Positions 17,780 through 26,190 of a stretch of DNA of 64,000 nucleotides are shown here, piece by piece. Origin of the DNA: Adlercreutzia agrestimuris (GTDB lineage Bacteria; Actinomycetota; Coriobacteriia; Coriobacteriales; Eggerthellaceae); contig NZ_CALPCX010000001.1 in assembly GCF_943193125.1 (NCBI RefSeq), forward strand, positions 248,001 through 312,000, given 5' to 3'. The notes under the pieces were generated by a model. It had not been told where the DNA came from and did no database searches. It saw nothing but the letters and a program-made list of their open reading frames with translations. Position numbers and translations under genes: made by a program. The stretch's first letter is position 1. Each line of letters begins with the position of its first letter.

Positions 17780-18793
17780 ATGATTACGCTATCAGACATA
17801 TCGGCACTTGAATTTTACCGGCACTTGCCACAGCTGACAGTCCACGAATCAATGAGGCGAAGCTGCCAAGATCTTGCGAGTTTTTCTTTAAGCAACACAC
17901 CGCAAGTAGACACCAATCCCTCGTCAAGATCAAACGGCAAGATGCAGCCTACTAAAAAAGAGCTGGTTTTATTTCTTGCGCGTTATGGACAATACTTTTC
18001 GCGACCAATTCACATAATGGTGTCAGACAACGCCCATCGCCTTCAACATCAGTCGGTGATCAATCATGTGTGCACCAAGGTTGATCTTGAGAGTGTTTCG
18101 CTTGCTGTAGAACCTCACCTCGCAGTCGTGCGCCCTGAAATCTGTTTCATACAGCTGGCGGCATCGCTTCCGGATACGCAGGCCATCACCGTCGGCGCAG
18201 AGCTCTGCGGGGCATACCGGATAAACAACTTTACTGAAAGAGGTTACATGTGCACTCAGCCGCTTACCTCGCAGCAGACGATTAGCAAAACTCTTCGACG
18301 CCAACTCCCCCTATCAGGCGTCAAGCGCGCACGTCAGCTCGTGAAATACGTGCGCAACAATTCAAGATCCCCCATGGAATCAGCCCTTGCAACCATACTA
18401 ACGCTTCCACTTAAACGCGGAGGTCAGGCTTTCCCGACGATGCAACTCAACGGAGCCCTTCCCGTTCCTACTGACGCATACCCCTTGGTCAGATCACGTT
18501 GTCTCTTTGCGGATCTTTTGTGGGAAGAGCAGCAGGTCATTGTTGAATATGACGGGATCCTCGATCACACTGGCGCAGAAAAAATCTCGCAGGACGCAGG
18601 GAGGCGCATCGCGTTAGAGTCGATGGGATTTACTGTTTTGACGCTCACCAAAAAACAAGTTTATAGCTGGCCATCTTTTTTGTCCGTTGTCAGCTTACTT
18701 GACAAGCATCTTGGAATTCGTCGACGTCCATCGAAGCACGATTGGTCGCAACTGCAGCATCATGTTTGGAGCAGTCTACTCTTTCAGCGCTAA
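17780..18793 (+). CDS. Solitary DUF559/PD-(D/E)XK nuclease-like protein
   Basis: A 337-residue protein. Residues about 230-310 look like a DUF559/Vsr-type restriction-endonuclease fold: RCLFADLLWEEQQVIVEYDG contains the spaced acidic residues, followed by a helix with RRIALESMGFTVLTLT. The N-terminal 200 residues resemble the AbiEi-like/actinobacterial proteins that carry this domain but give no motif I can name. It has no obvious antitoxin or methyltransferase partner. There is no ribosome site before the ATG at 17780, and TAGACT at 17765-17770 could drive a leaderless mRNA. Function is unknown; a defence or DNA-processing role is inference. It borders the repeat region. Confidence 0.55.
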   Translation: MITLSDISALEFYRHLPQLTVHESMRRSCQDLASFSLSNTPQVDTNPSSRSNGKMQPTKKELVLFLARYGQYFSRPIHIMVSDNAHRLQHQSVINHVCTKVDLESVSLAVEPHLAVVRPEICFIQLAASLPDTQAITVGAELCGAYRINNFTERGYMCTQPLTSQQTISKTLRRQLPLSGVKRARQLVKYVRNNSRSPMESALATILTLPLKRGGQAFPTMQLNGALPVPTDAYPLVRSRCLFADLLWEEQQVIVEYDGILDHTGAEKISQDAGRRIALESMGFTVLTLTKKQVYSWPSFLSVVSLLDKHLGIRRRPSKHDWSQLQHHVWSSLLFQR

Positions 18794-18837
18794 GCCACGG
18801 CACTGGAAGTAGCGACTCGCTGCAAGTGGTGAGATCG

Positions 18838-19047
18838 TTGGGGGGTCGCAGGCGCTGCCGGGCCGGGAGCTCGAGCTCAGGGCTGTGGCTCGGGGTTGCG
18901 GGTTGGGGTTACGGCTCGAGGCTCGGGGCTCGGGGTTGCGGGTTGGGGCTCGGGGCTGCGGCTCGAGGTTGCGGGGTTGGGGCTGCGGGTTGGGGTTGCG
19001 GGTTGGAGCTGCGGCTCGAGGCTCGGGGCGCTCCCAGAACTCGGGGC
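18838..19047 (+). repeat. G-rich degenerate tandem-repeat region
   Basis: About 210 bases made of permuted short blocks: GGCTCGGG, GTTGCGG, GTTGGGG and GCTCGAG. A larger unit GGCTCGGGGTTGCGG is seen near 18887 and again near 18928. The plus strand carries many GGG/GGGG runs, so G-quadruplexes are possible, and base composition is far more G-rich than the flanks. Several long overlapping open frames here on both strands are a by-product of stop-poor repeats and were not called as genes. Confidence 0.85.
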
Positions 19048-19052
19048 GATTT

Positions 19053-19253
19053 TCATACAAATCGGGAACAAACTGCCATCGCCTATGACCTGCGGAAACG
19101 TTGTAAAACCCCAGTTCAATAGGGGTATGAAAAAATGGCAGGTTGTGCCTGAAATGTATGAAACCTATACATTTCGGGCAGAACCTGCCACCCCTCGGCT
19201 TTCGCACACTCGCGTCCACGCGTGAACCTATACATTTCGGGCGCAACCTGCCA
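19053..19253. repeat. Palindromic repeat units (REP-like) next to the G-rich region
   Basis: A near-perfect 24-bp inverted repeat spans 19136-19190: TGGCAGGTT (19136-19144) pairs with AACCTGCCA (19182-19190) and GAAATGTAT with ATACATTTC, around a 7-base loop. The right arm recurs at 19228-19252 (CTATACATTTCGGG then AACCTGCCA). A more diverged copy lies at 19053-19078 (CATACAAATCGGG then AAACTGCCA). A separate CCCC/GGGG hairpin stands at 19109-19125. No gene was seen in 18794-19387. This looks like a dispersed intergenic repeat family, which only a genome-wide search can confirm. Confidence 0.75.
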
Positions 19254-19387
19254 CGCAGCCCGGCACATCAGCACATCCGCTCGGCCTGTCCGGCGACAAC
19301 ACCAACCGAGTGCCCTTCTTCGCCTACGCTATCAGCGATGGTGAGCGCGTGAGTGGGCAACAACACCAACCAAGCGCGCTCAATCCC

Positions 19388-20569
19388 CTACTGATCGTAC
19401 TCGGCTTTAAGCGCCGCAAACGCGGGCATAGCGCGCTCAATAACCTCAGGCGCAATGCAATAGCTGATGCGTACCCAGCCACCAACACCAAAGCTGTCAG
19501 AGGGCACCAGCAAAAGCTCATGCGCCTTTGCACGTTCGCTGAAAGCCTGCGCATCTTCTTCAAGCGCACGCACCCAAAGATAAAATGCACCCTGCGGTTC
19601 AACGAACTCGTAACCAAGCTGCGCCAAACCACGCGTGAGCTTTTCGCGATTGGCGGCATAAGCAGCCACATCAGAAGGCACATCCACGCAAGCGGCAATA
19701 GTCTTTTGAAGCAACACCGGTGCGCAAACATACCCAAGCGCACGACCCGCACCAGCCACGGCACACGATACCTCGTTCGCATTATCCATCAGATCGGAGA
19801 CGTAGACATAGCCGATGCGCTCGCCTGGCAACGAAAGCGCTTTTGAATACGAATAGCAGACAAGCGTGCGCGGCCAAATGGTAGGCACAAAAGCAACCTC
19901 AGCACCATACGTAATCTCGCGATATGGCTCGTCACTGATAAGATACAGCGGACGATCAAGCTCCTTCTCTTTGCGCTCAAGCAGAGCTGCAAGTTCCTCG
20001 AGGTTCTCACGCGTATACACAGAACCTACGGGGTTGTTGGGAGAGTTGATAATTATGGCACTTGTCCGCGGAGTGATTGCAGCTTCAAGTGCAGCAATAT
20101 CAAGCTGAAACTCAGGCACAGTTGTTGGCACCTCGACGCACCTGCATCCAGCAGACTCAATCCAAACCTTGTATTCCGGGAAATACGGCGCATTAACTAT
20201 AACCTCGTCACCTGGAGCAGTGAGCGCCGCAAGCGAGATAGCAAGAGCAGCCGCAGCTCCCGCCGTCAGATAAAGGTGCAAAGGATCCGCTGGCACACCG
20301 AAGCGCTGAGAGATGCTTTGGGCAATAACGCGCTTGACGCCCGGATCTCCTGCCGCAGGTGAATAGCCATGCAGCGCTACCGGATCGCCCTCTAACAGCG
20401 CAAGCATGGTTTCCTTCACTATCTCCGGAGCAGGCACGCTCGGATTGCCAATACTGAAGTCAAAGACGTTTTCTTCGCCAATCTCGGCTTTACGAGCCAA
20501 ACCATAAGCAAACAGCTCGCGAATAGCACTTGGTTCTGCACCCAACCCAAACATCCGCTCATTGATCAT
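19388..20569 (-). CDS. Class I pyridoxal-phosphate aminotransferase
   Basis: A 393-residue fold type I aminotransferase, probably acting on aspartate, aromatic amino acids or alanine. Visible features are DFSIGNPSVPAP (substrate-binding glycine region), YSPAAGDPGVK, the NSPNNPVGSVY segment with the PLP-contacting Asn, ISDEPYREI with Asp and Tyr, and SYSKALSLPGERIGY with the Schiff-base lysine. The final Arg that holds the substrate carboxylate is in VRISYCI. The subgroup with MINERMFGLG at the start is common in Firmicutes and Coriobacteriia as a pyridoxal-phosphate-dependent aminotransferase of uncertain substrate. It is transcribed leftward just after the LuxR-type regulator gene. Confidence 0.9.
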   Translation of the reverse strand: MINERMFGLGAEPSAIRELFAYGLARKAEIGEENVFDFSIGNPSVPAPEIVKETMLALLEGDPVALHGYSPAAGDPGVKRVIAQSISQRFGVPADPLHLYLTAGAAAALAISLAALTAPGDEVIVNAPYFPEYKVWIESAGCRCVEVPTTVPEFQLDIAALEAAITPRTSAIIINSPNNPVGSVYTRENLEELAALLERKEKELDRPLYLISDEPYREITYGAEVAFVPTIWPRTLVCYSYSKALSLPGERIGYVYVSDLMDNANEVSCAVAGAGRALGYVCAPVLLQKTIAACVDVPSDVAAYAANREKLTRGLAQLGYEFVEPQGAFYLWVRALEEDAQAFSERAKAHELLLVPSDSFGVGGWVRISYCIAPEVIERAMPAFAALKAEYDQ

Positions 20570-20626
20570 CGTAAAACTCCTAACACACTGGCGAAATTGT
20601 TTGCAGCTAGATTAGCATACGGCCAG

Positions 20627-22105
20627 CTAGTCGTTCTTCTCAACCAGATCAATAACCTCTTGACGGTCGTGGACATCAAGCTTTTTATAGAGATTCGACA
20701 GATGGGTGTTCACCGTTCCCGGCGTTACGCCTAGCTCTTCGCAAATGCGCGCATTCGTGCGGCCCTTCGCAATAAGCATCATGATTTCTTCTTCGCGTTT
20801 TGTCAGATTATAGTCAAGCGCAATTTGATGTCCGCGCTCGTGAAACGGCCGCTTTCCTTGCGAAATCGGACCGCCCAAAAGCCGCGCCATAGACTTTTCC
20901 GTGAAAAGGAACAAGTAAGCGAAAAACAGCAACACCACGCAGACAAGCGTGCAAACAGACAGCAGTCGCGGCGTCACATCCGCAAACGTACGCACCAGGC
21001 CGCCCAGAAACGTCCCCGCAAGCGAACCTGCCATAAGCGCCGACCAGCCAATACCAAACGTAAACAACACGGGCAATTGATAGAGGCTCGTGGTGCGCGC
21101 AAGCACCACCCAGGCAAGCAGCAGCACAATGCAATAGATACTCAATCCTAAAACGTCCGCCAAAGCCGTACCTGTACTCACAATGGGCACCAACAAAAAG
21201 ATAAGCCCCATACTAAAAACGCTCGAGCGATAAGCGCCCGCAAAATCAAGCGAGTCGCTTGAGAGCATCGGAGCGCAGATGACAACTACTGCCACAATAG
21301 TTCCGATCACAAAAAACCACGGATAGCTTCCGTTATCAATAAGAAACAACGGATCGAAGAGAAGCGCTTGCGCAAACGCGCCCGACCAAGCCAAAACGCC
21401 CAACGAAAGCACCGCATTCACCGAAAAAGCTCCTGCACGAAGAGGCGTCGTTGACTGCGTCAACCCCTCTTCGTCGCACCAAATATTAAGGCGTTGATAG
21501 AGCACGAACCCGCTGATTATGGGCAGCAGCACGGTGACAGTAATGCTAATTGCAAGCGGAAGCGCAACAGCAATTGCAAAAATTGCCGCGGAGAACAAAA
21601 AGGATGTGGCGGTTTTTGCCATAACCTGCAAGATGTTCATGCGCACAAACACCTTGCTCCATCCAAGAATCATGACGCCCACACCCACGCCGGCCACCGT
21701 TGATGCAAGAGAGCACCACGGCTGCTCAAATGCGTCAACGTGCTCAATGACAGCAAGCAAGATGCTGCTTGCCGAGACAAGCACAGGAGCAACCCATTGC
21801 ACTACTCGTCTGCGCATACACCGCGCGAAACCGTTTGATGCAAGCGCCGCTACAAGCAGAACACCAATTATGCCTAAACTGGCGAAACCCATAACACTAT
21901 TAAAGTGCGTTATGTCGTTTCGAGTTGAATAGTGAATAGAAGTGCTAAAGAAAGTGATGAACTGCCACGCCAGAATTGCAGCAAACCCTAACACACGCCG
22001 ATCAAATATATCAGCGAGCGTCACATTATTAAGATGAGCACGTATACCACCAACTGCTTCTGTCACGCCAGAAAAGGGTAGCTGCTCTTGCGGCTTATTC
22101 GGCAC
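20627..22105 (-). CDS. LuxR-family regulator with twelve-helix membrane sensor domain
   Basis: A 492-residue protein: residues about 35-415 form roughly twelve hydrophobic segments, and residues about 430-490 are a LuxR helix-turn-helix (LTKREEEIMMLIAKGRTN, then GVTPGTVNTHLSNLYKKLD). This architecture is expanded in Eggerthellaceae, where such genes usually sit beside molybdopterin oxidoreductase or other metabolic operons and respond to small molecules. Here it is divergent from the dmsA-like operon, so control of that operon is the natural inference. The start is GTG with GGAGGGG upstream. The signal is not known. Confidence 0.92.
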   Translation of the reverse strand: MPNKPQEQLPFSGVTEAVGGIRAHLNNVTLADIFDRRVLGFAAILAWQFITFFSTSIHYSTRNDITHFNSVMGFASLGIIGVLLVAALASNGFARCMRRRVVQWVAPVLVSASSILLAVIEHVDAFEQPWCSLASTVAGVGVGVMILGWSKVFVRMNILQVMAKTATSFLFSAAIFAIAVALPLAISITVTVLLPIISGFVLYQRLNIWCDEEGLTQSTTPLRAGAFSVNAVLSLGVLAWSGAFAQALLFDPLFLIDNGSYPWFFVIGTIVAVVVICAPMLSSDSLDFAGAYRSSVFSMGLIFLLVPIVSTGTALADVLGLSIYCIVLLLAWVVLARTTSLYQLPVLFTFGIGWSALMAGSLAGTFLGGLVRTFADVTPRLLSVCTLVCVVLLFFAYLFLFTEKSMARLLGGPISQGKRPFHERGHQIALDYNLTKREEEIMMLIAKGRTNARICEELGVTPGTVNTHLSNLYKKLDVHDRQEVIDLVEKND

Positions 22106-22483
22106 TGAGATCCCCTCCCGATCCTTGCCGTTTGCATCTGCTTTGCTAAGGTACCTTCTCTAAAAAAGGACCGCGTCTCTGAGCAAAGACTTCGAAAAAA
22201 GTCTATCAGTTCAAAGGAACGTGGCAATACTACAAAGCGCTTCTCGCGCGAAAAAAAGCTCATATGATCTATATGTATTTCCTGGTCACAATACCTTTTT
22301 AGAAATATGCGAAACCTACGATTTTATTCAATACGCAAGACCGATAACCTCATAGGTGTCGCTTGTGCGACCCCTGTGTCTCTTAAAGGGGCTTCTCTAA
22401 ATGCTTGAGAGAGGGGGCTTAATCTTTAGGGAGAGATAAGCCGCAAAAAAGGTACAGGGACACGAATAAGAGGAGGAGAATTT
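22106..22483. promoter_or_regulatory. Divergent control region between LuxR-type regulator and molybdoenzyme operon
   Basis: 378 bp without a gene. It carries GTCGC/GCGAC (hairpin at about 22358-22371), CCCCT/AGGGG (about 22371-22392) and TTCTCT/AGAGAG (about 22393-22413), all in the expected 5' leader of the molybdoenzyme gene, and ends with an AGAGGAGGAG ribosome site. No known riboswitch class was recognised. The regulator's binding site is probably here but cannot be placed. Confidence 0.4.
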
Positions 22484-24895
22484 ATGGCTGAATTAACTCG
22501 TCGTACGTTGCTTCAAGGCGTCGCCGCGTTAGGTGCCGCTGCAATGCTGGGTGGCTGCACATCCCAAACGCTCACCACCGACGAAGAGCAACTTTCGCAA
22601 ACCGGAGACAACACAGGCGCAGAGCCAGTTGTTGAAGTTAAACATGCATGGTGCAAGATGTGCGGACCTGCTCGCACTCACTGCTCAACACTATGCACCA
22701 TCAAAGACGGTCGCTGGGTTCATGTAGAAGGCAACCCCGAGGCCGGCAACAACTACGGCCGCGGTTCAAAGACCTTGTGCGCTAAAGGCAACGCTGCTAT
22801 GCACACCGTCTATTCACCCAACCGTTTGCTCTACCCCATGAAACGCACGGGCGAAAAAGGCGAAGGCAAATTCGAGCAAATCACCTGGGATCAGGCTATC
22901 GAAGAAATTGCCGCTAAGCTCAAAGAGCAAAAAGAGCAATACGGCGCTGAAACCTATGGCGTTTTGTCGCCGCAGTACTACGAAGTACTAGGAACGCTTG
23001 GTCGTCGCTTCTTAAACGTTCATGGTTCACCGAACTACCTGCACTCTGCAATCTGTAATTCGCAGCGTATGTTCTCTCGCCTGGTAACTTTGGGCGGTCC
23101 AAATCACCTGGGCGCCACCAGCACCGAGCCTGGTCAGCTAGACAAGTGCAAGTTGTTGGTTGCCTGGGGCTACAACTCAGAAAACTCCGCAATCAACCAG
23201 GGCAATCCGAACGGTCGCTTGGATGCACAGGAAAATGGTACGAAGGTAATTGACATTCGCCCCATGCAGGAAGGCTTAGGCTCGCATGCCGATTACTGGC
23301 TGCCCATCATTCCTGGCACTGATGGCGCTTTGGCAATGGCCATCTTGAATGTCATCATCGAAGAGGATCTCTACGATCACGACTTCGTTGAGAATTGGTG
23401 CCTCGGTTTTGACGAACTTGCAGAGCACATCAAGCAGTACCCGCCTTCATGGGCAGCTCCTATCACGGGCATTCCTGAGGAGCAGATCATTGAGGTTGCT
23501 CGCGTTATGGGAACCACCAGCCCAATGGGCATCTATATCGGCAACGGCATTGGTGACCAATCAGCCGACAGCCATTGGACGGTTGCTTGCGTATGCCTGA
23601 TTGAGGCAATCACCGGCAACTTAGGTATTGCTGGCGGTGGCGGTGCTCGCATGGTTATGCCCGAGCCGCTCATCAAGACAAACGATATTGATCTTCTCTC
23701 GGATCGTCTGCCTGCAAGCGAAGAAGACAAAACCAATGGTTGGATGGCTGGCGTCTCTAAGCTGGTTGGCCCGGAGACCCCGCGTTGGTTCCAGACCATG
23801 GAGACCCAAGAATCAGGCCCAACAACCGCGTACAACAAAGGTATCCAGTCAATCTTGACCGAAGACCCCTTCCCGCTGCGTTGCATCTTGGGTCAGTCAT
23901 CTAACCCCATGTCAGCAACTCGCCAGCCGAAGACCGTTGCTGAAGCGCTCAAAAAGCTTGACTACTACGTGGTTATGGATGTGGCTTGGAACTCATCGTG
24001 CGATTACGCTGACATTGTTTTGCCGGCAACCACGCAGTATGAATCCGCTGATCAGTTCGCCATCAAGAATTCACCGGCTGGCACCTTCATTGGTATCAAC
24101 CAGGTGATCTCTGAACCCATGGGCGAATGCCACTCTGACTGGCAGTACTACCTGGATTTGGCGGTTGCTATGGGTTATGGCGACGATTTCTGGAACGGCG
24201 ACATTGACGTAATGCTCTCCGAAATGCTTGATGGCTCAGGCATCACCCTTGAAGAGCTGCGCGAAAAGGGCTACATCTTTAAAGAGCGCACCGATGGTGC
24301 CCAGCCCACTGAGCCTGAATACCAGAACTATGAGAAAATGTTCGCCTCCTTGCCCGAGGGCAAAGTACAGTGCGTAAACGAATGGATTGGCGGCAAGCCA
24401 AACGCTATGGACACCGGCATGATTGAGCGCCTTCCTGTCTACAAAGGCGCTCCGGAAAGTCTGGATGGCACTCCCGACATTGCTGCTGAGTATCCGTTGG
24501 TCATCTCTGACGTTCATGCATATCGCCTTTGCAACCATAGCTACTATCACGACGTACCGTATCTGCGTGAGTTGCAACCGGAGCCGTGGGTCAAAATCAA
24601 TCCGGCAACCGCAAAAGAGTATGGCATTGAAGACGGCGATTGGATGCTTATCGAATCTCCGCATGGATCCATCAAGATGGTTGCGCGTTACTTTGAAGCC
24701 ATTAACCCTAACGTGCTGATGACCAAGCGTGGTTGGTGGGAGCCTTGCGAAGAGCTGGGACTTCCTGGCTATGGCGCATTAGACGGCGGCAGCGAAGTAA
24801 ACGTTTTGTATGACGACAATATGGCCAACTACGACGGCTTCACGTCATCCATGGCAAAGCAAACGTTGGTCAAGATTTCGAAGGTAGAGGGGTAA
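22484..24895 (+). CDS. Tat-exported molybdopterin oxidoreductase catalytic subunit (DMSO reductase family)
   Basis: An 803-residue catalytic subunit of the DmsA/PsrA type. The N-terminus has a twin-arginine signal (TRRTLLQG) with a hydrophobic stretch ending in LGGC, which also reads as a lipobox. A 4Fe-4S motif follows at about residues 57-105: C-x2-C, C-x3-C in WCKMCGPARTHCSTLC, and the last Cys in SKTLCAKGN. The molybdopterin-guanine-dinucleotide domain and the C-terminal dinucleotide-binding beta-barrel region (about 660-800) are present. The electron acceptor or donor cannot be assigned. The gene is followed three bases later by the iron-sulfur subunit gene. Confidence 0.92.
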   Translation: MAELTRRTLLQGVAALGAAAMLGGCTSQTLTTDEEQLSQTGDNTGAEPVVEVKHAWCKMCGPARTHCSTLCTIKDGRWVHVEGNPEAGNNYGRGSKTLCAKGNAAMHTVYSPNRLLYPMKRTGEKGEGKFEQITWDQAIEEIAAKLKEQKEQYGAETYGVLSPQYYEVLGTLGRRFLNVHGSPNYLHSAICNSQRMFSRLVTLGGPNHLGATSTEPGQLDKCKLLVAWGYNSENSAINQGNPNGRLDAQENGTKVIDIRPMQEGLGSHADYWLPIIPGTDGALAMAILNVIIEEDLYDHDFVENWCLGFDELAEHIKQYPPSWAAPITGIPEEQIIEVARVMGTTSPMGIYIGNGIGDQSADSHWTVACVCLIEAITGNLGIAGGGGARMVMPEPLIKTNDIDLLSDRLPASEEDKTNGWMAGVSKLVGPETPRWFQTMETQESGPTTAYNKGIQSILTEDPFPLRCILGQSSNPMSATRQPKTVAEALKKLDYYVVMDVAWNSSCDYADIVLPATTQYESADQFAIKNSPAGTFIGINQVISEPMGECHSDWQYYLDLAVAMGYGDDFWNGDIDVMLSEMLDGSGITLEELREKGYIFKERTDGAQPTEPEYQNYEKMFASLPEGKVQCVNEWIGGKPNAMDTGMIERLPVYKGAPESLDGTPDIAAEYPLVISDVHAYRLCNHSYYHDVPYLRELQPEPWVKINPATAKEYGIEDGDWMLIESPHGSIKMVARYFEAINPNVLMTKRGWWEPCEELGLPGYGALDGGSEVNVLYDDNMANYDGFTSSMAKQTLVKISKVEG

Positions 24896-24898
24896 ATC

Positions 24899-25435
24899 AT
24901 GGCTGAACAATACGGATTCTACGTAGATACAAGCCGCTGCATCAAGTGCTGGGCATGCGTTGTAGCCTGCAAACAGTGGCATGAAATTGAAGCAGGTACG
25001 GTTTCTCGTCGAAATGTCCAAGAGACCGTTGAGGGCACGTTCCCCGAGGTCAAGCGTAAATTTGAGTCTCTCTCATGCATGCATTGCGAAAACCCGCTCT
25101 GCCTTGCTAACTGCCCCCAAGGCGCCATTAGCAAGCGCGACGAAGACGGTGTTGTAGTTGTTGACGACGAGTTGTGCATCGGCTGCAAAACCTGCTCAAG
25201 CGCCTGCCCGTTTGATGTGCCGCAGTACACAGAAGTTGAAGGTGGCGGCTTCAAGATGGACAAGTGCGACACCTGTCTTTCTATCGGCCGCGAAGACGAG
25301 CAGCCTCATTGTGTTCTAACCTGCCCCGTGCAAGCACTTCACTTCGGTCCGCTTTCTGAGATGGAAGAAGCTGCGAAGGCAAAGGGCGGTACACGTCTTG
25401 ATGGCGAAACCACCCCGAGCGTGTTTGTCTCCTAA
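24899..25435 (+). CDS. Four-cluster ferredoxin-like electron-transfer subunit (DmsB/PsrB type)
   Basis: A 178-residue protein carrying sixteen or so cysteines in DmsB order: CIKCWACVVACKQW, then CMHCENPLCLANCP, CIGCKTCSSACPFD and CDTC with HCVLTCP. These bind four 4Fe-4S clusters that conduct electrons between a quinol-linked partner and the molybdenum site. It has no signal peptide, as expected for export together with the Tat-signal-bearing catalytic subunit. The start ATG lies 3 bp after the catalytic subunit's stop. No DmsC/NrfD-like membrane anchor gene follows; the next gene is a TorD-like chaperone. Confidence 0.93.
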   Translation: MAEQYGFYVDTSRCIKCWACVVACKQWHEIEAGTVSRRNVQETVEGTFPEVKRKFESLSCMHCENPLCLANCPQGAISKRDEDGVVVVDDELCIGCKTCSSACPFDVPQYTEVEGGGFKMDKCDTCLSIGREDEQPHCVLTCPVQALHFGPLSEMEEAAKAKGGTRLDGETTPSVFVS

Positions 25436-25490
25436 GAGTCCAACACCAAGCTTTAACTTACTCCAGACCAAAGCGGTCTGATCCATTCTC

Positions 25491-25542
25491 AAGACAGGCG
25501 TCGCCCCTTCCCTCCCAGATAGCGGCGCCTGTCTTATACTTT
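25491..25542 (+). terminator. Hairpin between the iron-sulfur subunit and chaperone genes
   Basis: A 14-bp stem with one G-T pair, AAGACAGGCGTCGC (25491-25504) and GCGGCGCCTGTCTT (25522-25535), followed by ATACTTTG. The T-run is weak, so it may be a partial terminator that lowers expression of the chaperone gene. Confidence 0.6.
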
Positions 25543-25593
25543 GATCTCAACGCATTAACTCACGCGATCAACTCACGTCCAAAAGGAGGGTTT

Positions 25594-26190
25594 ATGAACA
25601 CCGCTGAACTACAAGAGCTCTTGCAACAAAGCAATCTTGCCTACCATTTCCTATCACGTGCCTTTATTGGAGCTCCTGACAAGGCCTTTATTGATGTTGT
25701 ACTTGATGAACCGAGCGCACAAGCTTTGTTGCCTGAGTTTTATCAAGAAGCACATGATGCTGACCGTGAAGCTTTGCGCACCGATTTAGCCGCAGACTTT
25801 AATCAACTCTTTTTGGGCATGAGCTCTCATCCTGTTGCCCCCTACGAATCTGTGTACACCTCAGAAGAGGGCTTGCTTATGCAAGAGGCGCGCGATGAAA
25901 TGGTTGAACTGTATAAGCATTATGGTCTAGCCGTTGATGCGTCATTTGATCTTCCCGAAGACCATATTGCACTTCAGTTCGAACTTACCGCGCACCTCTC
26001 TCAACTTGCACTTGATGCCCTTGCATCAAATGACGAAGAGAAAGCTTGCGCCTTAGCGGCTGAGCTTGATATCTTTACCAAAAACCATCTTGGTTGGATA
26101 AACACCTTTTGCGATGACATCCAAAAGCATGCACGCACAGCGTTTTATTACAACCTGGCTGACCTTACGCGAAAGACCGTAGCGCTTTAA
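25594..26190 (+). CDS. TorD/DmsD-family molybdoenzyme chaperone
   Basis: A 198-residue all-helical protein with the TorD-family pattern: an N-terminal helix ending YHFLSRAFIGAPD, the region SHPVAPYESVYTSEEGLLM (the conserved P-x-x-S-V/Y motif), and PEDHIALQFELTAHLS. Such chaperones bind the Tat signal of a molybdoenzyme and help cofactor insertion before export. The upstream dmsA-like protein is its obvious client. The RBS AAAAGGAGG is strong. The stop overlaps the convergent Fic-like gene by 4 bp. Confidence 0.9.
   Translation: MNTAELQELLQQSNLAYHFLSRAFIGAPDKAFIDVVLDEPSAQALLPEFYQEAHDADREALRTDLAADFNQLFLGMSSHPVAPYESVYTSEEGLLMQEARDEMVELYKHYGLAVDASFDLPEDHIALQFELTAHLSQLALDALASNDEEKACALAAELDIFTKNHLGWINTFCDDIQKHARTAFYYNLADLTRKTVAL

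Noticed and set aside
18742..19246. Several overlapping open frames of 67-156 codons on both strands
   Set aside because: They lie in the G-rich repeat and palindrome region, have highly repetitive composition (Gly/Leu/Arg or Pro/Arg), no ribosome sites, and no recognisable domain; absence of stops follows from the base composition.
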